Shown here piece after piece: positions 36,408 to 44,464 of a stretch of DNA of 64,000 nucleotides (positions are counted from its first letter, which is position 1; every line of letters begins with the position of its first letter). The stretch is from Ilumatobacteraceae bacterium (GTDB lineage: Bacteria; Actinomycetota; Acidimicrobiia; Acidimicrobiales; Ilumatobacteraceae). The translations under genes were made by a program, and so were the position numbers. The DNA is taken from NCBI GenBank assembly GCA_033344875.1, contig JAWPMO010000001.1:1699595-1763594 (forward strand), written 5' to 3'. The notes under the pieces are model-generated. The model had not been told where the DNA came from. It saw only the letters and a list, made by a program, of their open reading frames with translations, and made no database searches.

Positions 36408-38351
36408 ATGTATCTCGAACACATCAACGAGCCGGCAGACCTGCGCGGCCTGTCGATCGACGAGCTGGGCGCGCTCGCCGGGGAGATCCGCGACTTCGTC
36501 GTCGAGGCCGTCTCCAAGACCAGTGGCCACCTCGGCTCGAACCTCGGAGCGGTCGAGCTCTCGCTGGCGCTGCACCGGGTGTTCGACTCGCCGACCGACG
36601 CGATCCTCTGGGACACCGGGCATCAGGCGTACGTCCACAAGATCGTGACCGGACGTCGCCATCGGTTCGAGTCGCTCCGCCAGGGCGATGGCCTGTCCGG
36701 CTACCCGAGCCGCGAAGAGAGCCGGCACGACCACATCGAGAACAGCCACGCCTCCACGGTGCTGAGCTACGCGTACGGCATGGCCGTCGCCCGCGACGCC
36801 GGGGTCGACGACCACCGTCACATCGTCGCCGTGATCGGTGACGGCGCCATGACCGGCGGCATGGCCTACGAGGCCATCAACAACCTCGGTCACAGCAAGC
36901 GGCGCGTCATCATCGTGCTCAACGACAACGGCCGGAGCTACGCACCGACCGTGTCGAACCTCTCGGCGAACAGCCAGGGCACCGACGCCCGCTCGAACCA
37001 TCCGAGCATCCCGGCCAAGCTGACCGACAAGCTCGCTCACGCACTCACCGACATCCGCCTCAACCCGGTGTACGTCCGCCGGCAACGCCGGATCGAGGAC
37101 TTCCTCGCCAACCTGCCGGCGATCGGCCCGCAGGCCGAGAAGGCGATGGAGGGCTTCAAGGCCGGCGTTCGAGAGTTCCTGCAACCGCCGGCCTTCTTCG
37201 AGTCGCTCGGGGTGCGGTACGTCGGCCCGTTCAACGGTCACGACATCGCCGAGATGGAGGCCGCGTTCCGCAACGCCGAGCAACTGTCCGAAGAGGGCCC
37301 CATCGTCGTCCACGTTCTCACGCAGAAGGGTCGCGGTTACTCGCCGGCCGAGGACGACGACGAGAAACACCTCCACGACGCACCGGTGTTCGACCCGGTC
37401 GTCGGGCCGCCCAAAGCCGTGCCGACCGGCTACACGCAGGCTTTCGCCGAGGGGGTGATCAAGGTCGCCGAGCGTGATCCGCGCATCGTCGCGATCACGG
37501 CAGCGATGCCGGGTCCGACCGGCCTCATTCCGTTCCAGGAGCACTTCCCCGACCGGTTCTTCGACGTCGGCATCGCCGAGCAGCACGCCGTCGCCGGTGC
37601 CGCCGGCATGGCCATGTCCGGCCTGCGACCGGTCGTCGCGATCTACTCCACGTTCCTGTCGCGGGCCTGGGATCAGGTCGTCTACGACGTGTCGATGCAT
37701 CGCCTGCCGGTCATCTTCTGCCTCGACCGTGCGGGCATCACCGGACCCGACGGCGCCAGCCATCACGGGTTGTACGACATGGCACTGCTCTCCAAGGTGC
37801 CGGGCATGCGCGTGCTGGCCCCGTCGAGCGCGCAAGAGCTCCAGCAGATGCTCGACGACGCCGCCGGTCTGGCCGACGCCGGTCCGGTCATGATCCGGTA
37901 CCCGCGAGGCGCCGCGCGGCAGGTCCCCGAGCACGAGGTCGGCACCGGCCTCCACGCCCGCCGCAACCGTCAGGGCACCGACGTCTGCATCCTGGCCGTC
38001 GGCCGCATGCTCGAGCACAGCCTCAAGGCGGCCGAAGCGCTCGCCGCCGACGGCATCGACGCCACCGTCTGGGACGTCCGCTCGTGCGCACCGCTCGACC
38101 CCGACATGATCGCCGACGCCGCCTCCCACCCTGCTGTCGTCACCGTCGAAGACGGGATCCGCGCCGGCGGTATCGGCATGGCGATGCTCGACCAGATCGG
38201 CACGATCGCCGCGGCGGTGCCGGTCACCGTGCTCGGCGTGCCGACCCAGTTCGTGAACCACGGCGACCCCAAGCAGATCATGGCTCGACTCGGGCTCGAC
38301 GCCGCCGGCATCGCCGGCGCGGCTCGCGACCTGCTCGACCGGTCGGCATGA
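36408..38351 (+). CDS. dxs: 1-deoxy-D-xylulose-5-phosphate synthase
   Basis: The 647-residue thiamine-diphosphate enzyme condenses pyruvate and glyceraldehyde 3-phosphate, the first step of the MEP isoprenoid pathway. Motifs are 'SGHLGSNLGAVELSLALH', 'WDTGHQAYVHK', 'VIGDGAMTGGMAYEAIN' (TPP), 'LNDNGRSYAPTVSNLS', 'VHVLTQKGRGY', 'FDVGIAEQHAV' and 'PRGAARQVP'. Length is normal. TAGCGT stands nine bases before the ATG. The stop overlaps the phosphatase start (ATGA). Confidence 0.96.
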   Translation: MYLEHINEPADLRGLSIDELGALAGEIRDFVVEAVSKTSGHLGSNLGAVELSLALHRVFDSPTDAILWDTGHQAYVHKIVTGRRHRFESLRQGDGLSGYPSREESRHDHIENSHASTVLSYAYGMAVARDAGVDDHRHIVAVIGDGAMTGGMAYEAINNLGHSKRRVIIVLNDNGRSYAPTVSNLSANSQGTDARSNHPSIPAKLTDKLAHALTDIRLNPVYVRRQRRIEDFLANLPAIGPQAEKAMEGFKAGVREFLQPPAFFESLGVRYVGPFNGHDIAEMEAAFRNAEQLSEEGPIVVHVLTQKGRGYSPAEDDDEKHLHDAPVFDPVVGPPKAVPTGYTQAFAEGVIKVAERDPRIVAITAAMPGPTGLIPFQEHFPDRFFDVGIAEQHAVAGAAGMAMSGLRPVVAIYSTFLSRAWDQVVYDVSMHRLPVIFCLDRAGITGPDGASHHGLYDMALLSKVPGMRVLAPSSAQELQQMLDDAAGLADAGPVMIRYPRGAARQVPEHEVGTGLHARRNRQGTDVCILAVGRMLEHSLKAAEALAADGIDATVWDVRSCAPLDPDMIADAASHPAVVTVEDGIRAGGIGMAMLDQIGTIAAAVPVTVLGVPTQFVNHGDPKQIMARLGLDAAGIAGAARDLLDRSA

Positions 38352-39130
38352 CCGACGGCATCGCCGCCGAACTCGGCTTCGCGCTCTCGCTCGCCGACAC
38401 CGCCGACGCGTTCACGCTCCCGCGTTTCGAGCAGGCCGACTTCACCCTCGGCTGGAAGGACGACCGGTCGGAGGTCACCGAGGCCGACCGTGGCGCCGAG
38501 GCGCTGCTGGCCGAGCGTGTCCTGGCCGAACGGCCCGACCACGGGTTCTTCGGCGAAGAGCATGGCGCCCAGGGCTCCGCCGAGTCGCCGTGGCGATGGG
38601 TCGTCGACCCGATCGACGGCACGTCCGGGTTCGTCCGCGGTCTCCCCGTCTGGGCCACGCTGATCGCCCTCACGCACGCCGAACGAGGCGTGGTCGTCGG
38701 TGTCGTGTCGGCGCCGGCCCTCGGACACCGCTGGTGGGCCGGCCTCGGCCTCGGAGCGTTCGCCGATGGCTCGCGGTGCCACGTGTCCGACGTCGCCGAC
38801 CTGGCGGACGCACAGGTCAGCGTGACGTTCAACGACGGGTGGGACGATCTCGGGCTCAGCGGTGAACTCGTCGCGATCGCTCGGGCAGCGCGACGAGCGC
38901 GCGGGTTCGGTGACTTCTGGCAGCACTGCCTCGTCGCCGAAGGCGCCCTCGACCTCGGGATCGATGCGGTGGGTGTCGCCCCCTACGACATCGCCGCCGT
39001 GCGGATCATCGTCGAAGAAGCCGGTGGCGTGCTCACCGACCGGTTCGGCAACGCGACCCACGAGCACCCGACGGCGATCAGCAGCAACGGCCGATTGCAC
39101 GAGCAGGTCGTCGCCCGCCTGAACCGCTGA
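38348..39130 (+). CDS. Inositol-monophosphatase-family phosphatase, HisN-like
   Basis: The 260-residue Mg-dependent phosphatase of the IMPase fold has metal sites 'GEEHG', 'WVVDPIDGTSGFVRGLPVWA' (D-P-I-D-G-T) and the late 'GVAPYDIAAVRIIVEEAGG'. The early 'DDRSEVTEADRGAE' fits histidinol-phosphatase HisN of Actinobacteria (about 260 residues) better than inositol phosphatases, so histidine biosynthesis is likely. The IMPase family is promiscuous, so other sugar phosphates remain possible. Translation is coupled to dxs. Confidence 0.8.
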   Translation: MTDGIAAELGFALSLADTADAFTLPRFEQADFTLGWKDDRSEVTEADRGAEALLAERVLAERPDHGFFGEEHGAQGSAESPWRWVVDPIDGTSGFVRGLPVWATLIALTHAERGVVVGVVSAPALGHRWWAGLGLGAFADGSRCHVSDVADLADAQVSVTFNDGWDDLGLSGELVAIARAARRARGFGDFWQHCLVAEGALDLGIDAVGVAPYDIAAVRIIVEEAGGVLTDRFGNATHEHPTAISSNGRLHEQVVARLNR

Positions 39131-39139
39131 TCGCGCCGC

Positions 39140-39628
39140 TCACCCGTCGTCGATCGACACGACCGTGGTCGTCGTGATCACCTCGTCGGCCGCAGCGGTC
39201 ATCACCACGGGCATGCCCGGGTGTTCGACCGCGAACCAGCAGGTCATCGCCTCGGTGTCATAGCGGAGGCACTCGAGCTCACCGAGCGGTGTCTCGATGG
39301 TCTCCCACGAGCGCTCCGCGGCCGCAACGGGGAACGAGGCGTGCGACTGCAGGTCGACCCATGCGGTGCGGAACGTCATGGGCTCGCCGGCGGCGTTGCC
39401 GTCGGCGTCGAACGTGTCGAGCCGCATGGTCACGCCGGCCTCGTCGCCGTCGAGGAACGTGGTCCGCCGGCGTGACGTGACGGCGTCGTCGTCGGTGGTG
39501 GTGGTGGTCACGGTCTCGACGGTGTGACCGTCGGGTGTTGCGTCGCGGATCTCGTCGGCGCTGAACGGCGTCGGCAGGTCGGTGTCGGCGAGGCGGCGGG
39601 CGTCGTCGCCCGGTCGTCGGAGCGTCAC
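39140..39628 (-). CDS. Hypothetical protein, translation-coupled to a VOC protein
   Basis: The 162-residue acidic protein has no signal peptide, membrane helix or motif I recognise. It reads as alternating beta strands ('TVETVTTTTTDDDAVTSRRR', 'MTFRTAWVDLQSHASFP', 'LECLRYDTEAMTCWFAVEH'). Two cysteines are ten residues apart. The GTG start overlaps the stop of the VOC gene (GTGA), so the two products are probably made together. Function unknown. Confidence 0.6.
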   Translation of the reverse strand: MTLRRPGDDARRLADTDLPTPFSADEIRDATPDGHTVETVTTTTTDDDAVTSRRRTTFLDGDEAGVTMRLDTFDADGNAAGEPMTFRTAWVDLQSHASFPVAAAERSWETIETPLGELECLRYDTEAMTCWFAVEHPGMPVVMTAAADEVITTTTVVSIDDG

Positions 39629-39975
39629 GACAAGATGAAGCAGAACTCGTTGCCGCCCGGGTCGGCCATCACCTGGAACGACCCGTCGCCTTCGTCGACC
39701 ACGGGTCCGATCTTGCGGGCGCCGAGCTGCTCGGCCTCGTCGACCGCCGTGGTGAGATCGTCGACCTCGACGTCGATGTGGATGCGGTTCTTGCCCGACT
39801 TCGGTTCCGGCACACGCTGGAACCCGAAGTAGAACCCCTCGTCGTCGCCGTCGAGCACGACCCAGTCCCGGCTCTCGATCTCGACCTCACCCCCGATGAG
39901 CGCCTGCCAGAACCGCGCGAGCGCCTCCGGGTTGGAGCAATCGATGACGATCTCGTGCAGCGAGCCGATGGCCAT
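39625..39975 (-). CDS. Glyoxalase/VOC family protein
   Basis: The 116-residue single VOC module has 'LHEIVIDCSNPEALARFWQA', 'RIHIDVEVDDLTTAV' and 'VMADPGGNEFCFIL', the two paired beta-alpha-beta-beta-beta units. Metal-ligand positions (H7 and the final E) are kept. The reaction cannot be inferred. It is divergent from another VOC gene with only 18 bases between start codons; the two products share the 'GNEFC' ending and 'VPEPK..KNR' segment, so they are paralogues. Confidence 0.82.
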   Translation of the reverse strand: MAIGSLHEIVIDCSNPEALARFWQALIGGEVEIESRDWVVLDGDDEGFYFGFQRVPEPKSGKNRIHIDVEVDDLTTAVDEAEQLGARKIGPVVDEGDGSFQVMADPGGNEFCFILS

Positions 39976-39993
39976 GGCGGTACCGTACGCCGG
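39976..39993. promoter_or_regulatory. Eighteen-base divergent promoter between two VOC genes
   Basis: Plus strand: TACCGT (39981-39986) then seven bases to ATG 39994. Minus strand: TACGGT (complement of 39982-39987) then six bases to ATG 39975. The two -10 boxes overlap by five bases, so both cannot be used at the same moment, and each -35 lies inside the other gene. Confidence 0.6.
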
Positions 39994-40404
39994 ATGGGCA
40001 CGCCGTTCCAGGTCACGATCGATTGTGCCGACGCCGATGCCATGAGTCGGTTCTGGTCGATCGCGCTCGACTACGTCGAGGAGCCACCGCCCGCCGGCTA
40101 CCTGTCATGGGAGGATTTCCTGCGCGCGAGCGGGATCCCGACGCCGGCGGCCGGTTCGATCAGCGCGATCGTCGACCCCGACGACATCGGTCCTCGCATC
40201 CTGTTCCTGCGGGTGCCCGAACCGAAGACCGTGAAGAACCGTGTCCACCTCGACATCCGCGCCGGTCGCAGCGACGACGCCAAGCACACCAAGATCGAGC
40301 AACTCGTCGAGGCCGGCGCCACGGCCGTGCGCCGCGTCGACGAGCACGGCGGATGGTGGATGGTGATGACCGACCCCGAAGGCAACGAGTTCTGTGTCAC
40401 CTGA
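39994..40404 (+). CDS. Glyoxalase/VOC family protein
   Basis: The 136-residue VOC protein has 'FQVTIDCADADAMSRFWSIA', 'ILFLRVPEPKTVKNRVHLDI' and 'WWMVMTDPEGNEFCVT'. It belongs to the actinobacterial group of two-strand VOC domains annotated as glyoxalase-like, without a known reaction. The start is ATG 39994, with the leaderless box described in the intergenic entry. Its 3' end overlaps the next gene by 11 bases. Confidence 0.82.
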   Translation: MGTPFQVTIDCADADAMSRFWSIALDYVEEPPPAGYLSWEDFLRASGIPTPAAGSISAIVDPDDIGPRILFLRVPEPKTVKNRVHLDIRAGRSDDAKHTKIEQLVEAGATAVRRVDEHGGWWMVMTDPEGNEFCVT

Positions 40405-41560
40405 TCGCGATCTCCGACCGGCCAGTCGCGCCATCCGGTCCGGCCGTGGGGCCAGCGGGGCGTCGCTCGCTCCGGCACTGTGGGCGTCGAGCGTCTGGGA
40501 GTCGTCGTGCCTCGACGACGCCAACCGACGCGCCGTCGCCACCCGCGCCGACGAGTTCTACGGCCGCTACGGCAACCCGACCGTGCGGTCGTTCGAGCAG
40601 GCGATCGCCGAACTCGAAGCCGCGGAGGACGCGCTCGCCTTCGCGAGCGGGATGGGCGCCATCGCGTCGACCGTGCTCGCGCTCTGCTCCTCCGGCGATC
40701 ACATCGTCGCCGCGAAACAGTTGTATGCCGGGACACTCGCCTTCCTCCAGGGCCCGTGCGCTCGCTTCGGCATCGAGACCACCCTGGTCGACGGCACCGA
40801 ACCCGGAGCCTTCGCCGCTGCCGTGCAACCCGGCCGCACGACGATGGTGATCGCCGAGACACCGTCGAATCCACGGCTCGAGCTGTGCGATCTCGACGAG
40901 CTCGGCTCGATCATGGGCCCGTTCACCGTGGTCGACTCCACGTTCGGCACACCGCTCGGTCAGCAGCCGCTGGCTCACGGCATCGACCTCGTCCTGCACT
41001 CGGCGACCAAGGGCATCGCCGGGCACAACGACGCGACGTTGGGGGTGATCGCCGGCGAACGCGAACTCGTCGATGCCGTCTGGGCCTACGCGGTGCTGCA
41101 CGGCGCGATGGCGTCGCCGTTCGACTCGCTCAACGCACTGCGCGGCGTTCGGACGTTGGCGGTACGCACCGCACACCAGTCGGCGTCGGCGGGCCGTCTC
41201 GCCGCGTGGCTCGAAACCCACACCGACGTCGCTGCGGTCCACTATCCGGGCCTGGCGTCGCACCCGCAGCACGAGCTCGCGGCTCGACAGATGCGCCAGT
41301 TCGGCACCGTGCTCGCGTTCGAGCACGCCGGCGGGCGCGATGCCGTCTCCAAACTATTCGACGGGCTCGAACTCGCGCGCTGTGCCACATCGCTCGGTGG
41401 GCCGGAAACGCTCGTGTGCCATCCGATGACCACCACCCACGCCAGCCTCTCGCTCGACGAGCAGCGGTCGATGGGCATCACCGACGGGCTGGTGCGGGTC
41501 AGCGTCGGCCTCGAAGACACCGACGATCTGCTCGCCGACTTCGAACGCTCGCTGGTCTGA
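40394..41560 (+). CDS. Cys/Met-metabolism PLP enzyme (cystathionine gamma-synthase/lyase type)
   Basis: The 388-residue fold-type I PLP enzyme has 'FYGRYGNPTVRSFEQAIAEL' near residue 55, 'FASGMGAIAS', 'ETPSNP', 'VVDSTFGTP' and the Schiff-base lysine K206 in 'LVLHSATKGIAGHNDATLG'. The C-terminal 'MTTTHASLSLDEQRSMGITD' with 'LVRVSVGLEDTDDLLADF' closes the domain. The family covers cystathionine synthase, gamma-lyase and O-acyl-homoserine sulfhydrylase; the exact reaction is open. GTG start within the end of the VOC gene. Confidence 0.85.
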   Translation: MSPDRDLRPASRAIRSGRGASGASLAPALWASSVWESSCLDDANRRAVATRADEFYGRYGNPTVRSFEQAIAELEAAEDALAFASGMGAIASTVLALCSSGDHIVAAKQLYAGTLAFLQGPCARFGIETTLVDGTEPGAFAAAVQPGRTTMVIAETPSNPRLELCDLDELGSIMGPFTVVDSTFGTPLGQQPLAHGIDLVLHSATKGIAGHNDATLGVIAGERELVDAVWAYAVLHGAMASPFDSLNALRGVRTLAVRTAHQSASAGRLAAWLETHTDVAAVHYPGLASHPQHELAARQMRQFGTVLAFEHAGGRDAVSKLFDGLELARCATSLGGPETLVCHPMTTTHASLSLDEQRSMGITDGLVRVSVGLEDTDDLLADFERSLV

Positions 41561-41565
41561 TTCCG

Positions 41566-42162
41566 ATGTGGAGTCTGGTGGTTGCCGTCGCGTCCGCGTT
41601 CGGGGTCGTGTTCATCGCCGAACTCGGCGACAAGACCCAGCTCCTCGCGCTCGGGTACGGCGCACGCCACGGCCTTCGCACCGTGGCGCTCGGACTCACG
41701 CTCGGATACGCGGCAGCAGGGGCGATCGCCGCGCTCGTGGGCGGGCTGCTGGGGGCCACTTTGCCGGAGCGCCCGGTCGGTCTGGCGGCCGGCGCCCTGT
41801 TCCTGGTCTTCGCGGTCTTGGCATGGCGTGATCTCGACCACGACGACGAGGAATCGGGCGGCGAGGACGACGGGCAGCCGACCCGGCGGCTCGGTGCCCG
41901 CAGCGTCGTCGCTTCGATCGCCCTCACGATCGCGATCGCGGAGTTCGGTGACAAGACGCAGCTCGCGACCGCCGCCCTCGCCGCTCAGGCCAACCCGTTC
42001 GCGACGTGGCTCGGCGCCACCGGGGGCGTGGTCACCGCCGGGATGCTGGGAGCGGTCGCCGGGAGCCGGATCGGTCAGCGGATCGAACCGCGCAAGATCC
42101 AGATCGCTTCCGCGGTGCTGTTCGCCGGATTCGGCGTGGCGTTGATCGCTGCCGCCTGGTGA
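41566..42162 (+). CDS. GDT1/TMEM165 (UPF0016) family cation exporter
   Basis: The 198-residue membrane protein has two homologous halves of three helices, each with the family signature E-x-G-D-K-T: 'AELGDKTQLLAL' near residue 19 and 'AEFGDKTQLATA' near 126. The charged linker between halves is 'DDEESGGEDDGQPTRR'. Characterised members move Mn2+ or Ca2+ out of the cytosol in exchange for protons. It begins five bases after the stop of the PLP enzyme and is probably in the same operon. Confidence 0.88.
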   Translation: MWSLVVAVASAFGVVFIAELGDKTQLLALGYGARHGLRTVALGLTLGYAAAGAIAALVGGLLGATLPERPVGLAAGALFLVFAVLAWRDLDHDDEESGGEDDGQPTRRLGARSVVASIALTIAIAEFGDKTQLATAALAAQANPFATWLGATGGVVTAGMLGAVAGSRIGQRIEPRKIQIASAVLFAGFGVALIAAAW

Positions 42163-42180
42163 CGCCGATCAGCGGGCGCG

Positions 42181-42843
42181 TCAGCTGTAGAAGGGGTTCT
42201 CGCCGGTCGAGTGGTCGGTGAGGTCCTTGACCCGCTCGATCGCCGGGATCTGCTCGCTGAGCATCGTCTGGACACCCTCGAGCATGGTCATCTTGCTCAT
42301 CGAGCAACCGTGGCACCCGCCGCCCATGGTCATGAACGCGGTGCCCTCGCCGTCGTGCCCCATGTAGGTGACGAACCCGCCGTGCGCGGCGAGCGCCGGG
42401 TTGACCTCGGAGGACACCAACGCCTCGATCTCGGCCGAGAGTTCGTCATCGCGGGTCAGGCCCTCGATCGACGGCGCCTGCGGTCGGTTGGGGTTGCGGA
42501 TGACGAGACCCTGCGTGTCGGTGTAGTCGAGCGTGGCATCTTGCAGCAGCTCGACGTCGTCGCCCGGCACGATGATCTTGATCGATTCGTCGTTGGCACC
42601 TTCGTGCGTGCGGACCTCGTCGGTGAAGGCTGCCTTGAGGTACTCGTCGAAGCTCAGGTCGTAGCGAAAATCCTCGCCGGGCTCGGACGCGATCGAGAGC
42701 CGGAGGCCGAGCTGGTCGGCGTCGGATTCGTCGGCCCGGAGCTCGATCAGTTTGCCGAGGGCGGCCTCGGTGATCGAGATGATCGGGCGGCTGGCCGTCT
42801 GGCCGTCGCCGCCACCGGACGCCAATGCTTCGAGCGGACTCAT
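42181..42843 (-). CDS. NfuA-like Fe-S carrier protein
   Basis: The 220-residue protein has an A-type-carrier-like N-terminal domain (about 20-118: 'ISITEAALGKLIELRADES', 'LGLRLSIASEP') and a NifU-like C-terminal domain ('VNPALAAHGGFVTYMGHDGE', 'MGGGCHGCSMSKMTMLEGV'). C177 and C180 form the CxxC that binds a cluster at the dimer interface. The N-terminal domain lacks the three cysteines of true IscA, as in E. coli NfuA. It delivers [4Fe-4S] clusters. The window's radical-SAM and Ior enzymes are possible clients. Confidence 0.88.
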   Translation of the reverse strand: MSPLEALASGGGDGQTASRPIISITEAALGKLIELRADESDADQLGLRLSIASEPGEDFRYDLSFDEYLKAAFTDEVRTHEGANDESIKIIVPGDDVELLQDATLDYTDTQGLVIRNPNRPQAPSIEGLTRDDELSAEIEALVSSEVNPALAAHGGFVTYMGHDGEGTAFMTMGGGCHGCSMSKMTMLEGVQTMLSEQIPAIERVKDLTDHSTGENPFYS

Positions 42844-42868
42844 GTGGTTGAGGCTACCGTCGGACCTG
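42844..42868. promoter_or_regulatory. Twenty-five-base divergent promoter nfuA-like / MDMPI gene
   Basis: Plus strand: TACCGT (42855-42860), eight bases before ATG 42869. Minus strand: TAGCCT (complement of 42851-42856), seven bases before ATG 42843. The -10 boxes overlap by two bases. Confidence 0.6.
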
Positions 42869-43624
42869 ATGAACGCCGAGCCGACCCGCACCACCGACTG
42901 GTACCTCGACCACCTCGCCGCCGACACCGAACGGTTCGCAGCGCTGTTGGAGACCGCATCGACCGATGTGCCGATCGCGGCGTGTCCGGGCTGGGACGTC
43001 CTCCGCCTGGCCGAGCACGTGGGGCAGATCCATCGCTGGGCCGAGTTCTGTGCGACCAACGGCCGACCACCGACCGCCGACGATCCGCCGCTCGAGGCGT
43101 TCGAACCCGAGCGCGCCGCCGGCTGGCTGCGTGACGGGGCGGCCGGACTCGCCGCGACCCTGCGCGGCCTCGACCCGGCGGGCCCGACCTGGCATCCGTT
43201 CCCGACCGACCAGGTCGGGGCGGTGTGGCCACGCCGCCAGGCCCACGAGACGGCCGTCCACCGCTGGGACGCCGAGCGCGCGGTCGGTCTCGACGCCGAG
43301 TTCGACGCCGATCTGGCGAGCGATGGCATCGACGAGTACTTCGAGCTGGCGATCCCGCGGCTGATCACCGGACGCGGCATCACGGTGCCGGCCGGCTCGT
43401 TGCACGTCCACTGCACCGATGTCGACGGTGAATGGCTCGTGTGGTCGGAAGCCGGCGACTACCACATGATCCGAGCCCATCAGAAGGGCGATGCAGCGCT
43501 CCGTGGACCGGCCGCACCGATCCTGCTGCGGTTGTGGGGTCGCGAGAGCGGGCGCGACGACGAACTCAGTCCGGTGGGCGATGAGTCGGTACTGGCCGAC
43601 TGGCTCGCCATCGCCGGCATGTGA
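42869..43624 (+). CDS. Maleylpyruvate isomerase (MDMPI)-family, DinB-like metal protein
   Basis: The 251-residue protein has an N-terminal four-helix MDMPI/DinB domain and a C-terminal SCP2-like beta domain. Metal-ligand candidates are the histidines in 'LRLAEHVGQIHRWAEF' and 'RRQAHETAVHRWDAERAVG', the usual three-histidine pattern. 'IAACPGWDVLRLAEH' is highly characteristic. Related enzymes use mycothiol or other thiols for isomerisation or transfer. The substrate is unknown. Start ATG 42869 follows a -10 box at eight bases. Confidence 0.85.
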   Translation: MNAEPTRTTDWYLDHLAADTERFAALLETASTDVPIAACPGWDVLRLAEHVGQIHRWAEFCATNGRPPTADDPPLEAFEPERAAGWLRDGAAGLAATLRGLDPAGPTWHPFPTDQVGAVWPRRQAHETAVHRWDAERAVGLDAEFDADLASDGIDEYFELAIPRLITGRGITVPAGSLHVHCTDVDGEWLVWSEAGDYHMIRAHQKGDAALRGPAAPILLRLWGRESGRDDELSPVGDESVLADWLAIAGM

Positions 43625-43684
43625 CCCACGGGAAACAGCCCAGCGCCGGCTCGCATCACCGAACGCGCCGATACATTCCCGGGC

Positions 43685-44458
43685 GTGAGTGTCTGGGACG
43701 AATCTCCGTTGCCGCCGCCACTCGCCGGAACCCCTGCCGAACCGCCACCGGAAGGGCCCCCTCCGACGCTCCCCGATCGCGACCCGGGCGACGAGCCGAC
43801 CTCGCGGCGCATCCTGGGGTTGCCCTGGGGCGTCGCGGCCGTGTTCGGTGTGGTGATCTGCCTCCTGATCGGTGGCGTCATCGCGTTGACGGGCGGCTCG
43901 ACACCCGACGATGTCACCCCGGCCGGCGCCCCGTCCACCATCGGGATCGCCGACGACACCTCGACCACGGCGGCGCCGAACACCGCGGCCCCGGTCACCG
44001 CGGCCCCGGTCACCACGGCACCGGTCACCACGGCTCCGGTGGCAGCGGCGACGACGGTCGCGCCGAGTACCACCGCAGCCTCCACCAGCTCGACGACCAG
44101 CACCAGCACCACAACCAGCACCAGCACCACGACGGTCCCGCCGACGTCCGTCGCCACCACCGACCCGTCGGGCCTCGATCCGGTCACGGTCACCGCGGCC
44201 GATGGACGGTCGCTGACGGTGACACCGAGGCTCGACTCGTGCAGCGGCGGCGACGAGTGCCTGGTGGTGGCATTCGCCATCGAGGGCTTCGCCACCCGTC
44301 CCCGGATCTTCGTGTGCGAGTTCGCCAGCGGCAACCGCTATGAGTTCCGGTTCGACAGCGACCGCGTCGGCACCGCGTGCTCGACCGGCGACGTCCCCGA
44401 TTCGATCGTGGTCGAGGTCGACGGCCTGCGGAGCGACCCGATCACGATCTCCGACTGA
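43685..44458 (+). CDS. Single-pass membrane protein with Thr/Ala/Pro-rich stalk
   Basis: The 257-residue protein has a Pro-rich cytoplasmic N-terminus (1-40), one membrane helix ('GVAAVFGVVICLLIGGVIAL', about 49-68), a low-complexity Thr/Ala/Pro/Ser stalk (about 75-160), and an extracellular beta domain with four cysteines ('LDSCSGGDECLVVAF', 'RIFVCEFASG', 'VGTACSTGD'). The domain is unrecognised; the cysteines would form two disulfides. GTG 43685 has TACATT seven bases upstream, so it is probably leaderless. Confidence 0.7.
   Translation: MSVWDESPLPPPLAGTPAEPPPEGPPPTLPDRDPGDEPTSRRILGLPWGVAAVFGVVICLLIGGVIALTGGSTPDDVTPAGAPSTIGIADDTSTTAAPNTAAPVTAAPVTTAPVTTAPVAAATTVAPSTTAASTSSTTSTSTTTSTSTTTVPPTSVATTDPSGLDPVTVTAADGRSLTVTPRLDSCSGGDECLVVAFAIEGFATRPRIFVCEFASGNRYEFRFDSDRVGTACSTGDVPDSIVVEVDGLRSDPITISD
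43991..44050 (+). repeat. Four 15-base tandem repeats in the stalk of the membrane protein
   Basis: The unit CCGGTCACCRCGGCN occurs three times with one or two changes and a fourth time in degraded form, encoding P-V-T-(A/T)-A units. A Ser/Thr tract follows (about 44090-44145) with an imperfect AGCACCACC-type repeat. Slippage between the units could change stalk length among strains. Confidence 0.7.
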
Positions 44459-44464
44459 TCGCGC

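Noticed and set aside
35121-38261. Thousand-codon minus-strand open frame opposite the lipoprotein and dxs
   Set aside because: dxs motifs on the plus strand are unambiguous. The antisense product has the typical His/Arg/Gly/Asp-rich shadow composition.
43991-44145. CRISPR or other regulatory repeat array
   Set aside because: The repeats are in frame, 15 or 9 bases long without spacers, and encode the Thr/Ala/Pro stalk of a membrane protein.
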